The notes below the pieces were generated by a model that saw nothing but the letters and a program-made list of their open reading frames with translations, did not search any database and was not told the DNA's origin. Positions 33,867 through 41,922 of a stretch of 44,954 nucleotides of DNA are shown here, one piece after another. The position numbers and the translations under genes were made by a program. The first letter of the stretch is position 1, and each line of letters starts with the position of its first letter. The DNA comes from JBFWUW01 sp050247075 (GTDB taxonomy: Bacteria > Planctomycetota > Planctomycetia > Pirellulales > JBFWUW01). Location of the stretch: contig JBFWUW010000061.1 of the NCBI GenBank assembly GCA_050247075.1, positions 1-44,954 of the forward strand, written 5' to 3'.

Positions 33867-35114
33867 CTATTGGGGTGGCGGGTCCATCGGCAGACCCTCC
33901 TCGTTTTCTCGAACATAGCGGATGCTGATTTCACCTCGCATGACGCCGAATTTCATGAACACGGGCTTGGCGTTTTGCTCTACCGGCGAACCTTCACCAG
34001 TCGCCAAGTCGCCGCGCCCCGTTGCTTCAGGTGGCGGCTCGTCCCTGGGCAGATCGCCCGTCGAGGCAGCGAAGAACTGCACCGAGACCGTGCCAATCTT
34101 AGGACTGATAACGCCCGCCCTGCCAGCCACGGAATCGCCATAATCGGTGATCCGGAAGGAGGAAGTAGGCCGATTGACACCGGTGATCGGATCTGGGCCC
34201 TTGTGCCAACCCTTGATTACGGCATTGGGTGCCTTGGGGCCGACCACCCACTTGCCAACCTGGCTGAATTGCGAACTAAAAACCAGCGAATTGATGCCAT
34301 CGATGTTGATCGCCGCTCCAATCGGCTGATCGCCGTCATTGATAATGCGGACCGCGTAATCTTGGCCTTTTTGCAAATCGACCGTCGCCAAGCCATCCTG
34401 GTTGGTAATGGGTGCTGGTACATATTTACCGCCGACGAATACCAAAATCTCCACGCCAAACGGAGAGTTCGGCACGCGGGCGATGCTGGGAGACGGAGCG
34501 GGCTGGCCGGCTTGGGCCGGGGGAACTGTAATGTCGACTTTGGGGTCCAAGAAATTTTCGACCAAGGCCTCCTTGCGCGTCTCGGTCAGCGTTTGGCCAG
34601 GTTTAGGCTGCGTAGGGACCGATCCGCTGCCTCCCACGAGCGACGCGATCGACTCTTCATCCGCCAACACATATCGAGTCAAATTCAACATCGGCTTGCC
34701 CAGCGGCGACTTGACGGTGCCATTGATTTCGATGCAAGCCTGACCGGAACTTGGGCTGTTCGTGATGGAGAACTCGCCCGACAGGCCCATCTGGTTTCTG
34801 CCTGGGTCGGTCTGAATTGTATCGGGGAGCGCATCCTTGATGCCCTGCTCGATCCCCGGCCCGCCGCTGGTGCCTGGCGGCCCGACGAAAGGCCCTACCG
34901 TCAATTTCGTAGCGCTCTTTTGTTCCAGAAACTTAGCGACCTCGGCCGCCATTTGCTGCATGGCATCGGTGAAAGCCGGAACTTCCTTAACTTCTTGCTC
35001 TGAAGCAGGGGTGTCTTGAGCCCGCGCGGAAAACGCCGAGGAGCAAATTGCCGTTAGCAGCAACACCAAGCCAAACAGGGAGTGGATGCCAGGATGCGAC
35101 GTAACGCGTTTCAT
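33867..35114 (-). CDS. Secreted VGPF-domain protein, long paralog
   Basis: A 415-residue protein. The ATG at 35114 has AAGGTG upstream and starts a signal peptide (SLFGLVLLLTAICSSAFSARAQD). The N-terminal domain (about 45-155) contains LTVGPFVGPPGTSGGPGIEQGIKDAL and is paralogous to the previous gene. After a Pro-rich linker a second domain (about 220-370) shows FGVEILVFVGGKYVPAPITNQDGLATVDLQKGQDYAVRIINDGDQPIGAAINIDGINS, resembling DUF4384-type domains, then FRITDYGDSVAGRAG. The tail is acidic and Pro-rich. I recall this two-domain arrangement from other planctomycetes; function is unknown. It lies between the diheme cytochrome-like gene and the short paralog. Confidence 0.7.
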   Translation of the reverse strand: MKRVTSHPGIHSLFGLVLLLTAICSSAFSARAQDTPASEQEVKEVPAFTDAMQQMAAEVAKFLEQKSATKLTVGPFVGPPGTSGGPGIEQGIKDALPDTIQTDPGRNQMGLSGEFSITNSPSSGQACIEINGTVKSPLGKPMLNLTRYVLADEESIASLVGGSGSVPTQPKPGQTLTETRKEALVENFLDPKVDITVPPAQAGQPAPSPSIARVPNSPFGVEILVFVGGKYVPAPITNQDGLATVDLQKGQDYAVRIINDGDQPIGAAINIDGINSLVFSSQFSQVGKWVVGPKAPNAVIKGWHKGPDPITGVNRPTSSFRITDYGDSVAGRAGVISPKIGTVSVQFFAASTGDLPRDEPPPEATGRGDLATGEGSPVEQNAKPVFMKFGVMRGEISIRYVRENEEGLPMDPPPQ

Positions 35115-35291
35115 GGTAGCACCTTGTGATTTCATGTTCGTTCGCGATGAGCTTGTCGCGGGTGAGGGGGTTGGGTAATCCAAATCGTTGTCGGTTCAGG
35201 CCTTGCATCCTAACAAGCGCGGTTTTCTGCTAGCTGTATCCGGAAAACGGGCGTTGACCGGACAATAATTTGTGGCATTTGGGAAATTTTT

Positions 35292-37121
35292 TTACTTAAC
35301 GGCTGCTTTCTTGGCTGGCGCTGCGGCCGCTTTCTTAGGTGCCGCCGCGTTAAATGACTTGGGTACGCACATGCCTAGTTCAAGGCCGGCCTCTTGGTAG
35401 ACCGAGGTGCCGGTATCCTCGCGGGTGTCCCACATCTCGCGGACAATTTTGCCATTCGCGGCAATCGGCCCCAAACCAAGCTGCAGCAAGCGGTCATTGC
35501 GGCGAATGGTGATAGCCAGTTCACTTGGCGCCAAACCGAGTTCACGGGCGATTTCCTCCAGGCCGATCTCACTTTGGTACAACCGGGCCAAGGCCGTAAT
35601 CGGCTCTGGCAAATTGGCCAATTGCTCGATCGACTTGGGCTCCTCCGCCCCGTCGTTCAAGAAGGGGCTGATCGTGCGGTCCAAGGCGTTCATAAAGATC
35701 GCCACGTCGTTGTCGATCAACCCTTTTAGCGCGTCCGCGGTGGGGTAAATCCGTTCGACCTTGTCGATGACGGCGGAACCGCCCGACAAGAACGATCCGC
35801 GAATGGAGTCGGTGTACGACTGCACGCCGCGCTTGTGGCAGCCCATGCAGGAAATGCCGTTCTCCACGGCGGGGCTGCCGGCGATTTCGCTCAGGTCGCG
35901 GACGATGCTAACCGGCGCGGGATCGAGCTTTTTGCCCACATTGTCGCAGATATAATAACCCTGCATGCCGTTGGGCAAACTGTAGACCACCTCGCCGCCG
36001 TCAGCCTCAAAAGCGTGCTCGGGGAAAGCGTCGCCGGCCATCGACGTGGGCCCAAGCGGAAAGCGGTAGAGTACGCCCCGGCCAAAACTCTTGCCGAAAT
36101 CCCAACTGCGGTAGTAATAGGCGGTACTGGGCCCGCCGCGAAAACGGTCGACGGCCCGGTTGTGCCGCGAGACGCCGCTGGTGGCAAACCCGGCCCGCGC
36201 CATTTGGTCGTTGAGAAAATCCTGCTTGATGTCCACGCCCAAACTCTGTTCCAGTTCGTCGATGGTGGCGGGCAGGTTCAGCAAGGCTTCGTAGATCGAT
36301 CCCCGGGTGGCTTTGGTGACAAACCAATCCGCGCGGATGTACTCCACACCCGCACCAATGCCGCCGCCAGCCTGGTATAGTTGCTTGATGTTTTGCTGCA
36401 GATTGGCCAGCTTGGGATCGTTCCAACTCATGCCATAGGGGTATGCATTTAGAACATTAAACCACAACTGCGGATCCTTGTCCCAGCCCACCTCCCGCAT
36501 GTCGAGCCGATAAATGGATTTCCAGGTGCCTGGCAACGGCACGATGACGGCAATCCGCCGCTCGCGGCTCATGCTATTGATGGCTTTGCTGAGCGCTGCC
36601 CGATAGAGCCGCAGGTTGAAGTCGGCGATCAATTCGTTGTTGTACAGGTTGGCCAACGAAAAGTAGCGGATTCGCGGACGGTCCTTGAAATTGATCTTGT
36701 TGAGATCCGCGCTAATGGCCTCCAGGACCATTTGCTCCGTAAGCGGCTCTCGGCCGGCACCCGGCTTGAATACCGGAGCTCCTTGCTCAATCCAGGTGCG
36801 CAGCAGCAGCTTCTCTTCGTCGGTCGGCTGCGGCGAACCGTCGGGCGGCATGGCGTTGTAGTCGCCAACCATTTGCCAAATGTTCGAGGCCTCTGGATCG
36901 CCCGGCACAATCAGCCGCGGTTTGCGCTCCTCGTCCAACAGCACGGCGGGGTTCAACAGGTCAAACTGCGGCGCGCCGCCGTCCTCTAGGTGGCAGGCGT
37001 GGCAATACTTGTTCAAGATGCCATAGGCCGACTCCGCCAACTGCTCGTCGGGCTGGGCAAAAGCCACCGAGGCGGACAGGCCGCAGACAAACAAAGCCGT
37101 GGTCAAAATGTAGCGTGGCAT
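35292..37121 (-). CDS. Secreted diheme c-type cytochrome-like protein with Lys/Ala-rich tail
   Basis: A 609-residue protein with a signal peptide (PRYILTTALFVCGLSASVAFAQ). NKYCHACHLEDGG holds a CxxCH heme motif (Cys40, Cys43, His44) and AMPPDGSPQPT supplies the usual Met-containing loop of planctomycete cytochrome domains. GISCMGCHKRG (Cys425, Cys428, His429) is a second heme site. The intervening part and the segment to about 590 match no family I know. The last 17 residues are APKKAAAAPAKKAAVK-like, resembling a histone-H1-type basic tail. GCGGAG before the ATG at 37121 is a fair ribosome site. A good promoter and a leader hairpin lie upstream. Confidence 0.75.
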   Translation of the reverse strand: MPRYILTTALFVCGLSASVAFAQPDEQLAESAYGILNKYCHACHLEDGGAPQFDLLNPAVLLDEERKPRLIVPGDPEASNIWQMVGDYNAMPPDGSPQPTDEEKLLLRTWIEQGAPVFKPGAGREPLTEQMVLEAISADLNKINFKDRPRIRYFSLANLYNNELIADFNLRLYRAALSKAINSMSRERRIAVIVPLPGTWKSIYRLDMREVGWDKDPQLWFNVLNAYPYGMSWNDPKLANLQQNIKQLYQAGGGIGAGVEYIRADWFVTKATRGSIYEALLNLPATIDELEQSLGVDIKQDFLNDQMARAGFATSGVSRHNRAVDRFRGGPSTAYYYRSWDFGKSFGRGVLYRFPLGPTSMAGDAFPEHAFEADGGEVVYSLPNGMQGYYICDNVGKKLDPAPVSIVRDLSEIAGSPAVENGISCMGCHKRGVQSYTDSIRGSFLSGGSAVIDKVERIYPTADALKGLIDNDVAIFMNALDRTISPFLNDGAEEPKSIEQLANLPEPITALARLYQSEIGLEEIARELGLAPSELAITIRRNDRLLQLGLGPIAANGKIVREMWDTREDTGTSVYQEAGLELGMCVPKSFNAAAPKKAAAAPAKKAAVK

Positions 37122-37215
37122 GGAATTATTCTCCGCTCGAGGAGGGCGAATGATGGGTCCGGCGGTGACTCTTTGTTGCAGCGCAATCCTGGCAACGCTG
37201 TTACCGACGACGAGA

Positions 37216-37245
37216 CGAGCGTCCCCACCTGTGCGGGGAAGCTCG
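37216..37245. other. Hairpin in the presumed leader of the cytochrome-like gene
   Basis: CGAGC (37216-37220) pairs with GCTCG (37241-37245), and CCCC (37223-37226) pairs with GGGG (37235-37238) inside it. Placed a few bases after the predicted transcription start on the minus strand, it would sit at the 5' end of a leader of about 130 bases. It does not match a riboswitch I know. Confidence 0.4.
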
Positions 37246-37255
37246 CTTATCCTTC

Positions 37256-37285
37256 ATCATAGAGTGTTTTCGGGTAGAAATTCAA
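37256..37285 (-). promoter_or_regulatory. Sigma70-type promoter of the cytochrome-like gene
   Basis: On the minus strand TTGAAT and TATGAT are separated by 18 bases. The -10 differs from consensus at one position. It lies 135 bp before the ATG at 37121, with nothing coding between. Confidence 0.45.
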
Positions 37286-37579
37286 CGATTAGGAAATTTC
37301 TCACGGTCGTTGCGGGATTATCGTGACCCAAACGGAGGCGCATGACGTACCGATGGGACTAATGGTACGATCCGGAAATCAACTTCTGACCGGACACTTG
37401 GGGTAAAGAGTTTTTAGTTTTTCTGGATGGTTCTGACGACGCATTTGCTTGGGCAGCCACAAAAAGCAAGTGTTTTGACAGGAATTGGGGCGACTCCATC
37501 GCCACCGGAATCTAGTAGCGCAATAACCATCGGCCGCCAAGCAGCGTTCCGGAAACGTGACAGGCATTCGGCCCAGCGC

Positions 37580-38008
37580 TCATCCGACTGCTTCTACCAG
37601 ACAATCTTGAATCAACAACAGTAAGGCATTGGGGTCGTAAGGCTTACGCACGAAATAACGGCTTCCGGCGGCACGCGAATGCCTAACGATGTCTGGCCGG
37701 TCTGAACCGGAAAGTACGATAATGGGAATGTGCCCCGTTTCGGCCGCGTCGGTCAGGCGCTCGCAGACCCGCATTCCGTCGCCGTCGGGCAACCGCAGAT
37801 CGAGCAGAATCAAGTCGGGCAGCCGCTCGTGAGCCAAGCCAAGGGCTTGCTGGCAGCTATTGGCGGAAATCGTATCCAGCCGCTGCTGTTTCAGACGAAT
37901 TTCCAGCGTTTCCACCAAATCGGGGTCGTCGTCCACCACCAAGATCAAGGGGCGGCTCGCGGGCTCTATCGCCCGAACCTGGGGAAATTCCAAGAGTTCC
38001 ATGGACAT
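37580..38008 (-). CDS. Stand-alone response regulator receiver protein
   Basis: A 142-residue protein consisting of a short leader and one receiver domain: LILVVDDDPDLVETLEIRLKQQ (acidic pocket Asp26-28), LPDLILLDLRLPDGDGM (phosphorylated Asp70), IIVLSGSD (Ser100) and YFVRKPYDP (Lys122). There is no output domain, so it likely acts through a partner kinase or another protein. The start is uncertain: ATG at 38008 or 38002 gives MELLEFPQ, while in-frame ATGs at 38083 and 38092 would add a basic, Pro-rich stretch. No kinase gene is adjacent. Confidence 0.85.
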   Translation of the reverse strand: MSMELLEFPQVRAIEPASRPLILVVDDDPDLVETLEIRLKQQRLDTISANSCQQALGLAHERLPDLILLDLRLPDGDGMRVCERLTDAAETGHIPIIVLSGSDRPDIVRHSRAAGSRYFVRKPYDPNALLLLIQDCLVEAVG

Positions 38009-38354
38009 GCGGGGTGCGCCAAGAAATCGCCGCCCGGCGGATCGTACCGGAAAGCTGGGAGGAAGGGGGAGGGAGGCGAACATGCGCGGCAACAGCCCGG
38101 CGAATCAGGGGTGGCGGCGTTCGCACCCGGCTGGCGAATACGGCCAGTCCGGCGCGACCCTACGGCTCCGTCCCCTGGTTCGTCGGGCTGTCAACTTTGC
38201 CCGTCCGCACAACGGTAGGACTCAAACCGTGCCTTGTCAAAATATTCTGGCACGCAATGGTCCGCTTCATCCGCGGTCGCGGGGAATTCTTGCCGATCGT
38301 GCCGCCCGTAGCGGTTAAGCGAAGTTGGCGGAAGCTTGGCGGGCAATCGACCAC
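38009..38354. other. Gene-free stretch between response regulator and polyphosphate kinase
   Basis: About 345 bases. Apart from the candidate promoter at 38212-38240 I see no ORF, RNA gene or terminator that I can support. Confidence 0.5.
38212..38240 (-). promoter_or_regulatory. Candidate promoter of the response-regulator gene
   Basis: On the minus strand TTGACA (38235-38240) and TACCGT (38212-38217) are 17 bases apart, about 200 bases before the ATG at 38008. The -35 is perfect; the -10 is fair. Confidence 0.35.
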
Positions 38355-40670
38355 TCAGGCCACGACGCGCGGCGCTTCGGCCAATTTAGCGCCCTCCTCG
38401 GAGGGCGTACTACGGGATGCACCGGGCAAGTGCAGCAACTGCTCTTGCGAACGAATGGCTGGCTCGCCCTCGGCGGGCTGCACGCGGCGGTAGGCACCGC
38501 TGGAATCGAGAATGCGGGCCTTGACGTTGTCCTGCAAGTAGGCCGGCAGAATCTCCGTGAGAATCCGCAGCTTGAGTTCAGGCGCTTCCACCGGAAACAT
38601 CACTTCCACACGGCGAAAGAAGTTGCGGGGCATCCAATCCGCGCTGGCCAAATAGATTTGCGCCTCTTCGTCCGGATGGAAGACGTACAAGCGGCTATGT
38701 TCCAAAAACCGGTCCACAATGCTGCGGACACGGATATTCTCGGAAATGCCCGGCAAGCCCGGCCGCAAACAGCAAATGCCGCGCACCACCAGATCAATCG
38801 GCACACCCGCCTGGCTGGCCCGATAGAGCGATTCGATTACGCGATGATCGACCAGCGCGTTCAGTTTGGCGAAGATTCGCGAGGGCTTGCCCGACCTGGC
38901 GAGCACGGCTTGTTCGTCGATCATCTCTATCGTGCGGCGATGCATGTCCTCGGGCGCGATGATCAATTTCTTCCAGGTGTGTCCTTGGGAATAGCCCGTC
39001 AGCAAGTTGAACAGCGCCGAGACGTCATCGGCCATGTCGTCGTTGGCGGTGAACAGGCCCAAGTCGGTGTACAGCGTGGCTGTCTGCGGATTGTAGTTTC
39101 CGGTACCCAAGTGAACGTACCGCCGTAGCGATTGCCCTTCCTGGCGGATGACCATCGACATTTTGCAGTGCGTTTTCAACTCCATGAAACCAAACACCAC
39201 ATGCACCCCGGCCCTTTCCAGCTTGCGCGCCCAGCCCACGTTGGCCGCTTCGTCAAAGCGGGCCTTTAACTCCACCAGGGCCGTGACGTGCTTGCCATTC
39301 TCGGCCGCCTGAATCAAGGCCCGCGTTATCGGAGAATCGCCGCTGGTGCGGTACAGCGTCTGCTTGATCGCCAGTACGTGCGGGTCGGCGGCGGCCCGGC
39401 TGATAAACTCCGTCACCGGCGCGAACGAATCGAACGGGTGATGCAGCAAGATGTCTTGCTGTTGAATCCGCGAAAAGAGTTCCTCCCCGCGCCAGTGCGC
39501 CACCCCGCGCGGCGGACGCGGCGTAATGGGGCGGTCGCGCAGCATATCGCGGCCGGGTGCCTTGGCCAGTTCGGTCATCGAAGTCAAATCGAGCGGACCC
39601 GCGATGCGGTATGCCTCGGTGTAGCCATCGGGGTTGTCGCTGGGTGCTTCGCGAATGTTTTCGGAAAGGATAATCTGCTGGATCAATTCCTCGTCGCCGT
39701 CCGCCGCCACCTCCAACCGCACCGACTCTCCTCGGGCACGGGTTTTCAAGCGATCCTCGATCAGCCGCAGCATGTCGTCCGACTCTTGTTCCAGCATCTC
39801 GATATCGCTATCTCGCGTGATGCGGAATGCGGCCGACGACAACACCTGAAACCCGCCGAACAGTTCCGGCAGGCGGGCACGGACAAGTTCCTCCAGCAAG
39901 ATAAAATGCTGGTCGTTCCCTTGGCCAACAGGGACCAGACGTGGCAAGACCTGTGGCAACTGCACCACCGCGAATAGCCGTTTCGGACCCAGGCCATACT
40001 CCCGCTCCAACATCGCTGCCAGGTACAGCCCGCGGTTGTGGTAGTGCGGGCTAGGGTGGCTGGGGTCGACGGCCATGGGGGTCAGGATCGGATAGGCCCG
40101 CTCGCTGAAAAAGCGGTCAATCGTATCGCGCTGTTCCGCGTTGAGCTCATCGTTGCGCAACAGGCGAATGCCGTTCGCATCGAGCTGGGGAACAATTTCA
40201 TTGTTCCAACAGGCATACTGCCGGGCGACCAGTTCTTGGGTCCGCCTGGCAATTGCCTGCAATTGATCGAGTGTCCGCATGCCATCGGGCGAATAGTCTT
40301 GCGGTGCCCCATCGCCAAAGGCTTGCTCGGACAGGCCCGCCACCCGCACCATGAAGAACTCGTCCAGGTTCGAGCTGAAGATCGACATGAACTTGACCCG
40401 TTCGAGTAGCGGGTTGGTCGGATCCTCCGCCTCTTCCAAGACGCGGGCGTTAAAGTCGAGCCAGCTCAGCTCGCGATTGATGAAGTACTCTGGCTGGAAA
40501 TGTTGTTCTGGCACGGCAATACGTAGTTTGGGTCGCGTGGCGTTGGCAGGGCGGTGCCGGCGGCGGCCGCGGCCTGCGGATAATGTAGAGCTAGCAGCCT
40601 CCACCGCCGTCGTCCAGGGTATAACCTGGCACAACGAACCGCTCGACTCTATCTCTGCTGGCACTTCCAT
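38355..40670 (-). CDS. ppk1: Polyphosphate kinase 1
   Basis: A 771-residue protein. FINRELSWLDFNARVLEEA, SNLDEFFMVRVAGL and RELL-type N-terminal motifs, then RFDEAANVGWARKLERAGVHVVFGFMELKTHCKM and YVHLGTGNYNPQTATLYTDLGLF (His520, the expected phospho-histidine) identify PPK1. NFFRRVEVMFPVE near the end is also typical. The enzyme reversibly polymerises ATP gamma-phosphate into polyphosphate. About 55 residues precede the usual N-terminus. The ATG at 40670 is used, but a GTG at 40514 would give the standard start. The last 40 residues are extra and low in complexity. Upstream lies the divergent hydrolase gene. Confidence 0.95.
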   Translation of the reverse strand: MEVPAEIESSGSLCQVIPWTTAVEAASSTLSAGRGRRRHRPANATRPKLRIAVPEQHFQPEYFINRELSWLDFNARVLEEAEDPTNPLLERVKFMSIFSSNLDEFFMVRVAGLSEQAFGDGAPQDYSPDGMRTLDQLQAIARRTQELVARQYACWNNEIVPQLDANGIRLLRNDELNAEQRDTIDRFFSERAYPILTPMAVDPSHPSPHYHNRGLYLAAMLEREYGLGPKRLFAVVQLPQVLPRLVPVGQGNDQHFILLEELVRARLPELFGGFQVLSSAAFRITRDSDIEMLEQESDDMLRLIEDRLKTRARGESVRLEVAADGDEELIQQIILSENIREAPSDNPDGYTEAYRIAGPLDLTSMTELAKAPGRDMLRDRPITPRPPRGVAHWRGEELFSRIQQQDILLHHPFDSFAPVTEFISRAAADPHVLAIKQTLYRTSGDSPITRALIQAAENGKHVTALVELKARFDEAANVGWARKLERAGVHVVFGFMELKTHCKMSMVIRQEGQSLRRYVHLGTGNYNPQTATLYTDLGLFTANDDMADDVSALFNLLTGYSQGHTWKKLIIAPEDMHRRTIEMIDEQAVLARSGKPSRIFAKLNALVDHRVIESLYRASQAGVPIDLVVRGICCLRPGLPGISENIRVRSIVDRFLEHSRLYVFHPDEEAQIYLASADWMPRNFFRRVEVMFPVEAPELKLRILTEILPAYLQDNVKARILDSSGAYRRVQPAEGEPAIRSQEQLLHLPGASRSTPSEEGAKLAEAPRVVA

Positions 40671-40851
40671 GCGCGCAACCTTCTCGATAGCTTAATCTTA
40701 GAACCCAGATACAGCCCCCGAAAGAGATTCCCGTTAGATCGGCAGGAACGGTTGTAGGAAATAAAGAGAAAGGATGAAGGCGAAAGGATGAAAAGAGTTG
40801 ATAGCAGATATAGCCAGTCTGAAAACTGAAAACTAAGAACTACTGAACCCC

Positions 40852-41724
40852 ATGCCCTCTTGGCGCGACCTCTACCCCTTTTCTTCCCATCACGTACAGG
40901 TCGATGATCTCCGCTATCACTACCTGGACGAGGGGGCTGGCGAAACGCTACTGCTGGTCCACGGAAACCCCACCTGGTCGTTTTATTGGCGGCGATTGGT
41001 GCTGGCCTTGCGCGGCCGTTACCGCCTGATCGTGCCCGACCACATCGGCTGCGGGCTGTCTGACAAACCGCAAGATTATCCCTACCGGCTGGCACAGCAT
41101 GTGGAGAACTTGCGGGCGTTGATCGCACATTTGCAACTAAGCGATGTCACCCTGCTGGCCCACGATTGGGGCGGTGCCATTGGGCTAGGGGCCGCTGTCT
41201 CCCAGCCTGCAACCTTCCGCCGTCTGGTGCTGTTCAATACGGGTGCTTTTCGATCGTCGCGCATGCCGTGGCGGATACGGGCGTGTCGCACACCGCTGCT
41301 AGGCCCGTTGGCTGTTCGCGGCGGCAACGCCTTTGCGAGGGCCGCCCTGTTCATGGCCAGCGAACATCGCGATCGGCTTACGCCGAACATTAAAGCCGGG
41401 CTGCTAGCGCCCTACGATTCGTGGGCCAATCGCGTGGCCGTGCAGCGGTTCGTGGAGGACATTCCCATGCACCAAAAGCACCCCAGCTACGGTACGTTGC
41501 TGGCCATTGAGCAGGAGCTGGCTCAACTGCAAGATCGGCCGACGCTGCTGGCCTGGGGGATGCGCGATTGGTGCTTCACGCCCTGGTTCTTACAGCGCTT
41601 TCAAGATTTCTTTCCCCAAGCGGAAGTCGAGCGCTACGAAGACGCCGGCCACTATGTCATCGAGGATGCCCACGAGCGAATCATTCCCCGCCTGGAGCGA
41701 TTTCTGGTGGACCATCCACTCTAG
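40852..41724 (+). CDS. Haloalkane dehalogenase-like alpha/beta hydrolase (OleB-like)
   Basis: A 290-residue alpha/beta hydrolase. LLVHGNPTWSFYWRRLV gives the oxyanion loop with the HGNP motif. LLAHDWGGAIG contains the aspartate nucleophile (Asp105) and Trp106 of haloalkane dehalogenase relatives. DAGHYVIEDA gives the catalytic His267. VPDHIGCGLSDKP and APYDSWANRVAVQRFVEDIP resemble, from memory, the OleB branch (beta-lactone decarboxylases of long-chain olefin synthesis), which is known in planctomycetes. No oleC or oleD gene is next to it, so that role is unproven. Divergent from ppk1 and alone on its strand until the SHD1 gene. Confidence 0.8.
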   Translation: MPSWRDLYPFSSHHVQVDDLRYHYLDEGAGETLLLVHGNPTWSFYWRRLVLALRGRYRLIVPDHIGCGLSDKPQDYPYRLAQHVENLRALIAHLQLSDVTLLAHDWGGAIGLGAAVSQPATFRRLVLFNTGAFRSSRMPWRIRACRTPLLGPLAVRGGNAFARAALFMASEHRDRLTPNIKAGLLAPYDSWANRVAVQRFVEDIPMHQKHPSYGTLLAIEQELAQLQDRPTLLAWGMRDWCFTPWFLQRFQDFFPQAEVERYEDAGHYVIEDAHERIIPRLERFLVDHPL

Positions 41725-41922
41725 ATTTGGAATGAATGGTATTCGTTCGACCGTTCTTGGGATGGAGTTTTCGCGATGGCTCCTCTGCCGCAAACGGCCG
41801 TAACGCTTTTTCAGCACGACAAAGTTGCCAAGGCAACGCACGAGTTGCACAATAGGGGCAAGTTGTTGCTGAGGCCGTCCCACTGCCACGAATTGCCCTT
41901 TCATCCCCGCGAGTGCATTGCC
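41725..41922. other. Short intergenic stretch before the SHD1 gene
   Basis: About 200 bases. The reading frame of the next gene is open through most of it (from 41776) but carries no recognisable domain, and the signal peptide begins only at 41923. Confidence 0.4.

Larger units (their letters stand above)
37122..37579. other. Intergenic region carrying promoter and leader hairpin
   Basis: About 460 bases without a gene. It holds the promoter (37256-37285, minus) and leader hairpin (37216-37245) of the cytochrome-like gene. The part 37300-37579 shows nothing certain; GGGGCGACTCCATCGCCAC at about 37487-37505 vaguely recalls a degenerate family A unit. Confidence 0.5.

Noticed and set aside
33804..35003. 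Plus-strand 399-codon reading frame
   Set aside because: It is a shadow of the VGPF-domain gene, which has a signal peptide, ribosome site and paralog.
37216..37245. CRISPR-like repeat (GTCCCC...GGGGA resembles a type I-E repeat)
   Set aside because: Only one copy is present, without spacers or cas genes; it is better explained as a leader hairpin.
37487..37505. Possible degenerate family A unit (GGGGCGACTCCATCGCCAC)
   Set aside because: The TGTAGGAGG head and the CGAT tail are missing; only the hairpin core is similar.
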